Assembly: GCF_900096995.1 (NCBI RefSeq)
Contig: NZ_OANT01000001.1
Span: 124,001-188,000, forward strand
Direction of reading: 5' to 3'
DNA length: 64,000 bases
From: Acinetobacter puyangensis
GTDB lineage: Bacteria; Pseudomonadota; Gammaproteobacteria; Pseudomonadales; Moraxellaceae
The position numbers and the translations under genes are program-made. This document shows, piece by piece, positions 8,924 through 18,200 of the stretch; position 1 is the first letter of the stretch, and each line of letters starts with the position of its first letter. Under the pieces are notes generated by a model. It was not told where the DNA came from. It saw only the letters and a program-made list of their open reading frames with translations, and did no database searches.

Positions 8924-10768
8924 ATGAGTAGCGATGTATTACGTGTTGCATTGGTCGGCAACCCTAACTGTGGTAAAACCTCCCTGTTTAATAATTTAAC
9001 TGGCACCAAGCAAAAAGTTGCCAACTACGCAGGGGTAACCGTAGAGCGCAAGGAAGGTTTTTTTAATCTGGCCAGTGGACAGCCTGTCCGTGTTCTGGAT
9101 TTACCGGGTGCCTATAGCTTAAATGCAGCAAGTCCGGATGAGGCGATTACCCGGGATGTGTGTAAAGGGATTATAAGCAGCGAGGCTCATCAAGATGCCT
9201 TTTTGTATATCGTTGATGCCACCAATCTGAAATTACATTTAAATTTATTGTTAGAGATTGCTGCGCTTAAACGCCCGATGCTGATTGTGCTGAATATGAT
9301 GGATGAAGCACGTCGTCGTGGTATTCAAATCAATCCGCAGGCTTTATCACAGGCTTTGGGTGTGCCTGTCGTTGAAACTGTGGCAGTCAAGCAAGGTGGT
9401 GTACAAAATCTGTTGAAATCTTTGGAGCTCAAGGATTTTGCGGTATCTACCTTTGTGCCGCAACAGGATATTAGTAAAGATATTCAGACTATTTTTGATG
9501 CGACCGTAACTTCGGTTGTGGGCGAAGACCAGCGTACTTCATTTTTGGATAAGATCTTTTTGCATCCTGTATTTGGTCTGATTGCACTGGCTGTGATGAT
9601 GTTTGTGGTGTTTCAGGCGGTATTTGCCTGGGCTGCACCATTTATGGATTTGATCGAAACCTTCTTTGGCTGGTTGGGTGAAGTCGTGGGTGAATATATC
9701 TCACAACCCTTACTGCAAAGTTTGGTGGTCGATGGCATCATCGCTGGTGCCGGTGGTGTGGTGGTGTTCCTGCCACAGATTTTAATTCTATTCTTTTTTA
9801 TTTTATTACTGGAAGAATCGGGTTATTTACCACGTGCAGCATTTTTGCTGGATAAACTGATGTATCAGGCGGGCTTAAGTGGACGAGCGTTTATTCCGTT
9901 ATTGTCCAGTTTTGCCTGTGCGATTCCCGGTATTATGGCGACGCGGAGTATTAGCGATCCTCGGGATCGTTTTACCACCATTCTTGTTGCGCCATTGATG
10001 ACATGTTCTGCTCGACTTCCGGTTTACGCTTTATTGATTTCTGCTTTTATTCCTCAGCAGATCATCGGCGGCGTTTTAAATTTACAGGGTTTGGTGTTAT
10101 TTGGCCTGTATATGGCAGGAATTGTGAGTGCCTTGATCGTCTCTTATATCGTCAAATTATTCCGCAAAGACAAGTCCGAGCATGCATTGCTGATGGAGTT
10201 ACCAAGCTACCGTATTCCGGATTGGCGCAGTATTCTGCTGGGTGTCTATGAACGTGGTAAAATATTTATGAAGCGTGTTGGTGGCATCATCTTCGCTTTA
10301 TCTATTTTGCTCTGGTTTTTGTGTACTTTCCCGCAACCGCCCGAAAATGCAACGATGCCGGATATAGATTACAGTTTTGCCGGGATTATTGGACACTGGA
10401 TACAACCTTTGTTTGCGCCTATCGGTTTTCCTTGGCAAGTCTGTGTTGCCTTAATTCCTGCGATGGCTGCCCGTGAAGTTGTGGTGGCGGCGCTGGGTAC
10501 AGTCTATGCGCTGTCTGGTGATGAGGATGCACAGGCACAAAGTTTGGCTGCCTTAATCAGCTCGCCCGACTCTGGATGGACACTGGCAACAGGTTTATCC
10601 TTATTGGTATGGTTTATTTATGCACCGCACTGTCTGGCAACGTTGGCAACAGTCCGGCGTGAAACAGGTTCTTGGCAGAATGTTGCGATCATGACGGTAT
10701 ATTTATTCGGCTTGGCTTATGCGATGTCATTTATTACCTATCAGGTTGCGTTACGTATCCTTGCTTAA
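8924..10768 (+). CDS. feoB: Ferrous iron transporter FeoB
   Basis: Inner-membrane Fe(II) transporter with a fused G domain, 614 aa. The N-terminal G protein shows G1 GNPNCGKTSLFN, G3 DLPGAY and G4 NMMDEA. A short GDI-like linker follows, and then the membrane part with two Gate regions (around FLPQILILFFFILLLEESGY and later GVYERGKIFMKRVGGIIF) and the conserved Cys in SSFACAIPGIMATR. It is shorter than the E. coli protein (773 aa), mostly in the linker and C-terminus, as in many Acinetobacter and Pseudomonas FeoB. Its C-terminal Cys-containing domain is absent; the next gene may supply Cys residues. Confidence 0.95.
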   Translation: MSSDVLRVALVGNPNCGKTSLFNNLTGTKQKVANYAGVTVERKEGFFNLASGQPVRVLDLPGAYSLNAASPDEAITRDVCKGIISSEAHQDAFLYIVDATNLKLHLNLLLEIAALKRPMLIVLNMMDEARRRGIQINPQALSQALGVPVVETVAVKQGGVQNLLKSLELKDFAVSTFVPQQDISKDIQTIFDATVTSVVGEDQRTSFLDKIFLHPVFGLIALAVMMFVVFQAVFAWAAPFMDLIETFFGWLGEVVGEYISQPLLQSLVVDGIIAGAGGVVVFLPQILILFFFILLLEESGYLPRAAFLLDKLMYQAGLSGRAFIPLLSSFACAIPGIMATRSISDPRDRFTTILVAPLMTCSARLPVYALLISAFIPQQIIGGVLNLQGLVLFGLYMAGIVSALIVSYIVKLFRKDKSEHALLMELPSYRIPDWRSILLGVYERGKIFMKRVGGIIFALSILLWFLCTFPQPPENATMPDIDYSFAGIIGHWIQPLFAPIGFPWQVCVALIPAMAAREVVVAALGTVYALSGDEDAQAQSLAALISSPDSGWTLATGLSLLVWFIYAPHCLATLATVRRETGSWQNVAIMTVYLFGLAYAMSFITYQVALRILA

Positions 10769-10790
10769 ACAATTGGAAGAGGAGAAGACA

Positions 10791-11045
10791 ATGATTCAAT
10801 ATCTCATTATTGCTGTTTTGCTGTTATGGAGTAGTGTTGTTGTCTTTAAAAAGGTGATGCCGAATACGGCAAACAAGACCTTTCTGGCAATTTCAATGTT
10901 TTTTAAACAGCAAGGCTGGCATGGTTTGTCCAAGCGATTCGCACCCAAACAGTCTAGTGGATGTGGTGGCGGATGTGGCTGTGGCAATGAATCGGATTCT
11001 GCCAGTAAACATTCTCAAGAAATTAAAACCGTGAAGTGGAAATAA
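10791..11045 (+). CDS. FeoB-associated Cys-rich membrane protein
   Basis: An 84-aa protein with one N-terminal membrane helix (LIIAVLLLWSSVVVF) and a CGGGCGCG cluster near residues 57-64. The ATG at 10791 has GGAGAAG upstream and lies 22 bp after feoB; longer upstream frames only overlap feoB. The position and pattern match the FeoB-associated Cys-rich protein group, proposed to act in place of FeoC or to bind iron; the exact function is unknown. A rho-independent terminator follows. Confidence 0.8.
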   Translation: MIQYLIIAVLLLWSSVVVFKKVMPNTANKTFLAISMFFKQQGWHGLSKRFAPKQSSGCGGGCGCGNESDSASKHSQEIKTVKWK

Positions 11046-11065
11046 ACCGCAATCAATTATTTGAG

Positions 11066-11105
11066 ATGCATTTGCAATTGTAATGATGGCAAATGCATTT
11101 TTTAT
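11066..11105 (+). terminator. Terminator of the feo operon
   Basis: ATGCATTTGC pairs with GCAAATGCAT and is followed by a run of T. It lies 20 bp after the last feo gene. Confidence 0.75.
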
Positions 11106-11161
11106 TTTAAGGTTTAAGATCTGAGTCATTTGATTCAATATACTGGTTCAAAAGACACTTT

Positions 11162-11560
11162 TTATATGTGTTCCAGCGTCTTGATAATTTGGCAGTGTTC
11201 CACTGTAGTACTTTCATTACAGGACTGGCGCAATTGCTGGAGTTGGGTTTGAAATTGCTGTAAAGCCAGAATTTTTTCATTCACCTCATGCAAATGTTTT
11301 TCAATTAATACATTGACCGCATGGCAATTTTGTTGTGGATACTTGAGTAATTCATTCAATGTGCTGATTTCATGAATGGCGATGCCAAGATCACGACAAT
11401 GTTTGATAAATAATAATTTTTTTAATGCTTCTTGATCGTAATAACGATACTGGTTGTCGGCACGGAAAGTTGGCTGAAGCAGATTTTTCTTTTCATAAAA
11501 CCGAATGCTATCTACTGAAACCTGTGCTTTTTCTGCCAGCTCACGAATTTTTAATAACAT
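11162..11560 (-). CDS. MerR-family metal-responsive regulator (CadR/PbrR-like)
   Basis: A 132-aa regulator with the MerR winged helix at the N-terminus (IRELAEKAQVSVDSIRFYEKKNLL), a coiled-coil dimerisation helix (about 80-115) and Cys residues placed as in Cd/Pb-type MerR proteins: NCHAV near residue 79, SCNES and VEHCQI near the C-terminus. It diverges from a metal efflux gene, and the shared intergenic region holds a 19-bp-spacer promoter, the hallmark of MerR activation. The probable inducer is Cd, Pb, Zn or Co; the sequence does not decide which. Confidence 0.85.
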   Translation of the reverse strand: MLLKIRELAEKAQVSVDSIRFYEKKNLLQPTFRADNQYRYYDQEALKKLLFIKHCRDLGIAIHEISTLNELLKYPQQNCHAVNVLIEKHLHEVNEKILALQQFQTQLQQLRQSCNESTTVEHCQIIKTLEHI

Positions 11561-11572
11561 ATTGTTTTCCCC

Positions 11573-11603
11573 TTGACCTTAGAGTTAGACCATAGTTTCT
11601 AAT
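11573..11603 (+). promoter_or_regulatory. MerR-type promoter with 19-bp spacer
   Basis: TTGACC (11573-11578) and TCTAAT (11598-11603) are separated by 19 bp, two more than optimal. MerR proteins activate such promoters by untwisting DNA. The promoter faces the CDF transporter gene. Confidence 0.75.
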
Positions 11604-11633
11604 GATTGTAAAAGCAATCAAGAGGATTAAGCA

Positions 11634-12275
11634 ATGGCATGTTGTTGTACACCTGAACCCCCCAAGCAAAACCGCTCGTATCCTGCAAAATTTAAAATGG
11701 CTTTATGGATTGCACTGGTGATTAACCTCAGTTTGTTTATCGTTGAGGTCATCGGTGGTATTTATGCGCATTCATCATCGCTTTGGGCTGATGCACTGGA
11801 TTTTGCCGGTGATAGCATGAACTACGCCATTTCATTGGCTGTTCTAGGCATGAGCCTGTATTGGCGTGCCACTGTGGCCTTGCTTAAAGGGGTGACCATG
11901 GCCAGTTTTGGTATTTTTGTCCTGATTAAAATGTGTTATGCCTATACGCTTGGGATTGTTCCAGAAGCAATGACGATGGGGCTTATTGGGATATTGGCTT
12001 TAATCGCCAACGTGATTTGCGCAGTAATTTTATATGCTTTTCGTGATGGTGATGCCAATATGAAATCAGTCTGGCTATGTAGTCGTAATGATGCGATCGG
12101 CAATATTGCCCTGATTTTTGCCGCAATTGGTGTCTTTGGTACGAACAGTATTTATCCTGATCTGCTGGTTGCCTTGATCATGGCGGTATTAGGGATCAGT
12201 GCCGGATACACCGTGATCAAACATGCCTTACTGGAAAGGAAACTTGATAAAGCAGTTGAAAACAAGTGCTGTTAA
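11634..12275 (+). CDS. CDF-family metal cation efflux transporter, short form
   Basis: A 213-aa inner-membrane protein with about six helices. The metal site of cation diffusion facilitators is visible: ADALDFAGDS in helix 2 and SRNDAIGN in helix 5. The cytoplasmic C-terminal ferredoxin-like domain of normal CDF proteins (about 300 aa) is missing, but Cys clusters stand at both ends (MACCC and NKCC) and may bind metal. It is driven by the MerR-type promoter upstream. Short CDF proteins paired with MerR regulators are known in Acinetobacter and Pseudomonas, so this is probably not a truncation. The substrate is uncertain. Confidence 0.85.
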   Translation: MACCCTPEPPKQNRSYPAKFKMALWIALVINLSLFIVEVIGGIYAHSSSLWADALDFAGDSMNYAISLAVLGMSLYWRATVALLKGVTMASFGIFVLIKMCYAYTLGIVPEAMTMGLIGILALIANVICAVILYAFRDGDANMKSVWLCSRNDAIGNIALIFAAIGVFGTNSIYPDLLVALIMAVLGISAGYTVIKHALLERKLDKAVENKCC

Positions 12276-12473
12276 TAATGGTTTAGGATCGGGGGGAAAT
12301 CTCTACAGTGTGAATTATTTTAGTCTTTATGACTAAAACCTAAAAAAATCATATTTTTTGATATCTATTTGATGAAATTGTTTTTATTGTATTTTGGCAT
12401 ACCTCTGTGAATTTATGTTAAAATTTGATCTGCCAATAGACTGAACGCTCGCAAGGATGGAATACCTACGTCT

Positions 12474-13121
12474 ATGAATATTTTAATTGTTGACGATCAT
12501 CCACTATTTCGCCATGCCCTGATTCAGGCTGTACGATATAGCCTGCCTCAGGCACAAATCAGCGAAACCGCATCAGTTGCCGAGTTTTATCAGCGACTGG
12601 AAACAGGCCCAGAACCAGATTTGGTTTTACTGGATTTACATTTGCCTGGTGCATCAGGGTTTTCCGCGCTGGTTCATGTTCGTGCCCAATATCCTGTGAT
12701 TCCGATTATTGTGGTTTCTGCACATGAAGAAGCCAATATTATTCAGCGTTCGATTGCACATGGGGCAATGGGCTATATTCCAAAGTCGGCGCCACCTGTA
12801 CATATTGGTGAAGCGATCAAAACTGTGCTGGAAGGTGATATCTGGTTGCCACCGAATTTATTGCAATCTTATCATGATCCACGTGCTGCCAATGAAACTG
12901 AACTGGCAGAACGGATTCAATCCTTAACACCGCAACAATTCAGAGTGCTGATGATGGTTGCAGAAGGGTTGTTGAACAAACAGATTGCCTATGAACTGGA
13001 TGTGTCTGAAGCGACAATCAAGGCGCATGTCACAGCAATTTTTAGAAAGCTAGGGGTGCAAAATCGTACGCAAGCAGTATTGGCAATCAATGCCCTAAAT
13101 ATTGAAGATCAGCGAATATAA
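12474..13121 (+). CDS. LuxR/NarL-type response regulator, probable CrbR
   Basis: A 215-aa two-component regulator. The receiver domain shows the acidic pair (VDDHPLF), the phospho-acceptor Asp in LVLLDLHLPG and Lys in IPKSAPP; a LuxR-type helix-turn-helix follows (LTPQQFRVLMMVAEG...NKQIAYELDVSEATIKAHVTAIFRKLGV). In CrbS/CrbR systems such a regulator activates acetyl-CoA synthetase and acetate permease genes. The CrbS-like kinase and actP lie 2-7 kb away in this window, which supports the CrbR assignment, although the genes are not adjacent. Confidence 0.8.
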   Translation: MNILIVDDHPLFRHALIQAVRYSLPQAQISETASVAEFYQRLETGPEPDLVLLDLHLPGASGFSALVHVRAQYPVIPIIVVSAHEEANIIQRSIAHGAMGYIPKSAPPVHIGEAIKTVLEGDIWLPPNLLQSYHDPRAANETELAERIQSLTPQQFRVLMMVAEGLLNKQIAYELDVSEATIKAHVTAIFRKLGVQNRTQAVLAINALNIEDQRI

Positions 13122-13300
13122 TTGAGCATGTAAGTCAAGCATGCCAAAAATTCTGATTTTAAAAATTTAATTGCCATGCTCTAAGACGTTTTGAATTTGC
13201 TACCTTAGCTGATGACGTGTTTGCTCTCCAGATAATATGGGGAGAGCGAGCGCAAAGCTGATTAATTAAATGGGCCATAAATAGACCGAGTAGAGCGGTG

Positions 13301-13813
13301 ATGGATTTAAAAACTTTTGAATTACTGGCACATTACAATATCTGGGCAACTCAAAGACTGAAAGACGTTTTAGCAGACGTTTCGGATCAAGATTTCTTTA
13401 CAGACAGCGGCCTATATTTCAAGAGTATTTTTGCGACCTTAAATCATTTGTTGGTGGGTGAGCATTATCTCTGGTTTCCACGATTTGCGACAGGCACTTC
13501 GGCAAGATTGACGCTAAACACCATTATTGAACAGGATCGTCATATTTTAACCAGCACCTTACTGGAAAAATCCCATCATTGGCTTGGCTTTTTAAACGAT
13601 TTGGATGAGCAACGACTTGCGCAGAACCTGCATTATCAAACCTCATCTGGGCAGGATATGGTGTTACCTTATGCAGCAACTTTATTACACGTGTTTAATC
13701 ATGGCACACATCATCGAGGTCAAATAACTGCTGCTTTGACGGCGATGGGCTATCCTTGTCCGGAACTGGATCTGGTGTATATGTTGATTGAAGAGAAAAA
13801 TAATAAGGATTAA
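13301..13813 (+). CDS. DinB/YfiT-like putative metal-dependent protein
   Basis: A 170-aa four-helix protein of the DinB superfamily. The three metal-ligand His positions are visible: LNHLLVGEHYLW near residues 47-58 and FNHGTHHRGQITAALTAMG near residues 138-156. Members include thiol-dependent transferases and uncharacterised stress proteins; the reaction here is unknown. The ATG at 13301 directly follows an in-frame GTG at 13298, and either could be used. It stands alone between the CrbR-like gene and a repeat element. Confidence 0.8.
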   Translation: MDLKTFELLAHYNIWATQRLKDVLADVSDQDFFTDSGLYFKSIFATLNHLLVGEHYLWFPRFATGTSARLTLNTIIEQDRHILTSTLLEKSHHWLGFLNDLDEQRLAQNLHYQTSSGQDMVLPYAATLLHVFNHGTHHRGQITAALTAMGYPCPELDLVYMLIEEKNNKD

Positions 13814-13827
13814 AATCAGGCTTGTAC

Positions 13828-13872
13828 GTTATTTACATCGTGTTAACAAGCCCTTAAATGATGAATTATTAA
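13828..13872 (+). repeat. 45-bp direct repeat, left copy
   Basis: Begins GTTATTTACATCGTG and ends ATGAATTATTAA. It matches 14169-14213 with one difference (C/T at the ninth base). Both copies flank the inverted-repeat element between them. Confidence 0.85.
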
Positions 13873-14164
13873 CGTGAATTCGGGATAAGGTGAGTAGAAG
13901 AAATTGGTTTCGTAGCAGCATCCGCTGCTTGTTCGAGGTCAGAAAATTATCTGCAAGATAATGTTTTTAAAATAATTTTTTCTTTAGCAGTATTTGACCG
14001 AGTTCGCAGCGGACAAATGGTTTTGCCTACTTTTCCCGAAAGAAAAGTAGGTCGAACCGAAGGTTTATCCTAAAATATGCATAATCTTGTAAGACTCCGT
14101 CGTGATTCTTTTATTGAAATTAATTTTATTTATACAAAACAAATACTTTTATCCCGAACTGACG
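13873..14164. mobile_element. MITE-like element with 16-bp terminal inverted repeats
   Basis: The left end CGTGAATTCGGGATAA and the right end (reverse complement CGTCAGTTCGGGATAA) agree at 14 of 16 positions. The interior has no ORF but strong secondary structure: TCCGCTGC...GAGGTCA (13921-13941) pairs with TGACCGAGTTCGCAGCGGA (13995-14013), and CCTACTTTTC (14026-14035) pairs with GAAAAGTAGG (14042-14051). No transposase is present, so it would need one in trans. No clear short target duplication is visible apart from the 45-bp repeats outside. Confidence 0.6.
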
Positions 14165-14168
14165 TTAG

Positions 14169-14213
14169 GTTATTTATATCGTGTTAACAAGCCCTTAAAT
14201 GATGAATTATTAA
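14169..14213 (+). repeat. 45-bp direct repeat, right copy
   Basis: Second copy of the sequence at 13828-13872, ending nine bases before the stop codon of the minus-strand gene that begins at 14983. The repeat period is 341 bp. Confidence 0.85.
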
Positions 14214-14221
14214 AACAACGA

Positions 14222-14983
14222 TTAAACCAGATAATCCTGTTTGCTGGTTTGATCTGCACAGTTTAAAGGATTTAAGGCACATTGCAGCTCTTCAATTTGT
14301 TCCTCGGTCACCAGCTGCTGTGCAAGGAAAAATTCTGCTACGGTTTCATCTCTTAAACTTAAAAATACCGGATCATAGACACCCAATTGGCTAAATAATA
14401 CTGCTGTTTCCAGACAGTTAAACCGTTCAAGGAAAACCTGATCTTCAAAGGTTAAAAACAAATGTTCGTATTCAGCCTCACCATCGACACGGAGTTGTTT
14501 TGCCAGTTGTTCCGGTTTGGTTTTGATCCATAATAAATCTGATAGCTCATCAAATTGGCTAAGATCAATACAGAGTCGTCCGGTTTTTACCAAACCCAAC
14601 CATGTTTTAAATACAAGAACTGCACCACCTCGTAATAACATACTCCAGATTTGATGGCGTGTTTCATGATTCAGATCATCAGACATAGCAGTTAGAATAT
14701 CCAGGAAACGATCTTCCTGCTTTGCCAGTTGGTCAAATAGCCCCAGACCCTGCGGGTGATAGGCAGTCGGTGAAAAAACATCAAAATTTAGTCGTTTGAA
14801 TACTGTCAGGGCAAGTGGAATCGCACTTTGATAAATGGTGTCCAGTGCAGTAATCTGGGCCGGCGTCAGGCTTTGCTGTTCAAACAGGGCTTGCCAGTCG
14901 ATATTTGGGAGAAGGGCATTTTCGGCATATTGACGTTGCAGGCTTTGCATCGCATGCAGATTTTGGTGGGTGCTGATATTCAT
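14222..14983 (-). CDS. Conserved hypothetical protein (253 aa)
   Basis: A soluble, helix-rich, acidic protein without signal peptide or membrane segment. I do not recognise a domain. The start has AAGGAT upstream of the ATG. The sequence is Leu- and Glu-rich with several Phe/Trp pairs (FKTWLGLVKTG, EHLFLTFEDQVF). It lies between a repeat element and the CrbS-like kinase gene, both read leftward, with 260 bp between the genes, so it need not share the kinase's function. Confidence 0.7.
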   Translation of the reverse strand: MNISTHQNLHAMQSLQRQYAENALLPNIDWQALFEQQSLTPAQITALDTIYQSAIPLALTVFKRLNFDVFSPTAYHPQGLGLFDQLAKQEDRFLDILTAMSDDLNHETRHQIWSMLLRGGAVLVFKTWLGLVKTGRLCIDLSQFDELSDLLWIKTKPEQLAKQLRVDGEAEYEHLFLTFEDQVFLERFNCLETAVLFSQLGVYDPVFLSLRDETVAEFFLAQQLVTEEQIEELQCALNPLNCADQTSKQDYLV

Positions 14984-15192
14984 GTCGATGATCCTTTTAG
15001 CATCTATCTTATATCTCTTATTCTTATACGCTGATCATTTTTTAAACCTATAAGACTAATGTACAATATCGGCAAAAATGGGTTGTAAAATTTAATAGAA
15101 ACAGAATATTAGCTATTTGTAATAAAGTGTACAACTGTTCACTTATATAAATGAGCAATTCTGCCATAGCGTTTCATTAAAAGTGTTTGCAC

Positions 15193-15230
15193 GTCGTTTT
15201 ATGATGTCCCTTAAATCACCATAAAACGAC
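15193..15230. terminator. Strong 11-bp hairpin downstream of the CrbS-like gene
   Basis: GTCGTTTTATG (15193-15203) pairs perfectly with CATAAAACGAC (15220-15230). A T-rich stretch follows on the plus strand, but the gene that ends here is on the minus strand, where the hairpin is not followed by a proper T run. It may work as an RNA 3' stabiliser or as a terminator against antisense reading. Confidence 0.45.
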
Positions 15231-15245
15231 TTTTGACTTTTAGTA

Positions 15246-18200
15246 TTAATTGGTTTTAATACTCGATAAAAATGCGCGAAGCGCAGCAGGTTTTAACGGC
15301 TTTCTGAGCAAGACAATGCCGAGTTCTTTTAAAATTTCCGGTAATTCAGGATTGGTATCGGCGGTGATTAAGGCAGTAGGAATCTGTTCAGCTTTATGGT
15401 GACGGATAAAATCTAGGCCATATTGATCATGATTGAGATGCTGGTCAATCAGCCAGACATGAATATCATGTTGTTGAATCAGTTCAAGTGCTTGTTCAGG
15501 TTCTGTTGCTAAAATCGCATGATACCCCCATTTATTCAACAAAAGCTGCATTGCATTTAAAATGGTCTGATCATTGTCTAGGCACAAAATATTTAAGGAT
15601 TTTTGCTGCAATTTTAATTGCTGTGGAGCCGTCACCTGTTCTATAGGCGCAGCGACAGTCGGTACTTCAATCAGAAAGCATGAGCCTTTGCCCAGTTCCG
15701 ACTCAACCTGCACCCGATAATTTAATTGATGCGTCATGCGCTCGACAATTGCCAACCCTAGCCCTAGCCCTTGTTCTCCCCATGGAGAGGTGTGACCACC
15801 GCGTTCAAATTCACGAAACAGTTTTTCTTTTTGTTCGCTATTGATCCCTGGGCCTGTATCCCATACACCGATGCGGATGTGATTGGGTTTTGAGGCAGAA
15901 GCCAGTACACCAACAATGACACGTCCGGCAGCAGTATAACGTAAGGCATTGCTGACAAAGTTTTGGATGATTCGTCGGATCCATTGTGGATCGGTATCGA
16001 TCCAGTATTTGGTATTGTGTACATGTAAGGTGATTTGGCGTTGTTCGGCAATAGAGCTGAATTGTAAATGTAAATCGCTGAGTAAATCCTGAAGTTTGTA
16101 GGGCTTGCGATTGGGTTTAAGTGAACCACCTTCGAGTCTTGCGATATCCAGCAGTGCAGAAAGCATACTTTCTGCACCGAACAGGGCGCGATCAAGCTGT
16201 TCTAGGGTTCGTTTATCTTCATGATTGAAGGTACTCTGTTCTAAGGCTGCACTAAATAAGCGTGCGGCATGCATGGGTTGTAATAAATCATGGCTGGCCG
16301 CAGCAATAAAGCGACTTTTTGACATATTGGCTTGATCGGCCTGTTGCCGTGCGATTTGCTGTTCGGTCAAGGCTTCTTCAAGCTGTTGTGTGCGTTCACT
16401 GACACGTGCTTCAAGGAAAGCCTCGTTTTGTCTAAATGCAGTAATATCGGCAAATGTGGTGACAAAACCACCTCCTGCAATCGGATTACCACGCATTTGG
16501 ATGACGCGACCGTCGGCACGGTAGCGTTCAAACTCATGTGAGCTGCCTTTACGCATCCAGTTGACCCGTTTTCTGACATGTTCTTCGACTGAACCGGGAC
16601 CACATTCACCCCGTTCGGCATTATAACGAATCAGGTCGGCAATCGGACAGCCGACGTAGACCAGATCTTTTGGGTAATCAAATAGTTTTAAATACTGATT
16701 ATTCCATGCCACCAGACACATATTTTCATCGACCACACTGACGCCTTGTGTCATATGGTCAATCATGGTCATGATCAGATTTTGGTTGAAGCGTTGCCAT
16801 TGTGAGGCCTGATCGAGAATATTGGCCACCTGTCCGAGTGCCAGACCATTATTCAATAAAGCGGTGGTTAATAAAGTACGGGCAGAAGCTGTACCAATTG
16901 CACCCGCCAGATATTGTTCGGTAAACCGCCACCACATCCCATTGGCAAACTGTTGCTGATCAAGCACAAACAGATTGTTTTCGGCAAACTGGCTAAAGGC
17001 CTCTAGTGTATTTTTTTCTCCGGTGATTCTTGCGCATAGGGCAATTAAATCGGCAATTTTTAGTCGAGAAATTTGCTCACTGGGAATATGTCCATCATGT
17101 AAAGAGCTTTGGGTGGGCAAGGGTTTTGTATCGTAAAAGAAAAAACTTTCCGCCTGAATCTGTTCGGCAACACTGGGACGATAACGGCGTGAAAAGCCAT
17201 AGAAACACAGGATATTGGCACCCAGTGACCAGATCACCCCATGCGTCAAGGCTGCCAGAGAGTTAAATCCAAATAATGCTTCCGGACGTAACCAGCTAAT
17301 ATAAAAAGGACCTTCATCGAGGATATGATAGGCCCAGAGTAAATAGTGTTGGGGTAAGCTGCGTAAAATTGTTGGGAACAATAAGGTATAGGACCACAAG
17401 CCAAAACCAACCAGCAGACCGACATAGACCCCCTGTTTACTTCCGCCACGCCAATATAAGCCGCCAATTAATGCTGGGGCGAATTGCGCCACAGCACTAA
17501 AAGCCAATAAACCAAAAACCGACAGTTGGTTAATATCAGCAAAGAAATGATAGAACAGGAAGCCCAATAACATGACGGCCAAAATAGAGACCCGACGAAC
17601 CAGTTTTAATAGCTGCGGCAGACGGGCATCGTGTCTGGATACCAGATTAAGTCGCCATAATGCCGGCATGATCAAGTCGTTGCTGAGCATGATCGAGAGC
17701 GCAACAGAGGATACCAGTAGCATACCGGTTGATGCAGAGAAACCACCGACAAATGCCAGTAAAGTCAGCCATTCATTGTTATAGCTCATCGGCAGCATCA
17801 AGACTGCAATATCTGCGACTGGAAGAATATCCAATGGCGTATGTAGGGCCCAGCTTGCCAGTGGAATAATGGCAATGGTGGTCAAAATTAAATAACCGCC
17901 AAACCAGCGTCTGGCACCTTTGATGTGTGACTCTTCCCGTAACTCAACTACCGCAACGTGGAACTGTCGTGGTAAGCAGATGATGGCGAGTCCGGCCAAA
18001 AGTGTTTGTGTCCAAAATGTTGAGGGGACACCAATCTGCTGAATTTGATAAATATTATCTAAAAAATCGGTTTTAATTTGTCGTAAGTTTTCAGTCGATG
18101 AAAAAGCAAAGAAGCCTGCTACTGCCAGTAGTGCAAATAGTTTGACAAAGGATTCAAAGGCCACGGCAAGCATTAAACCGCCATGCTGTTCGGTATTGGC

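Noticed and set aside
13905..14060. tRNA-like or small regulatory RNA within the repeat element
   Set aside because: The pairing is that of long palindromes inside a terminal-inverted-repeat element; no promoter or terminator of its own is visible.
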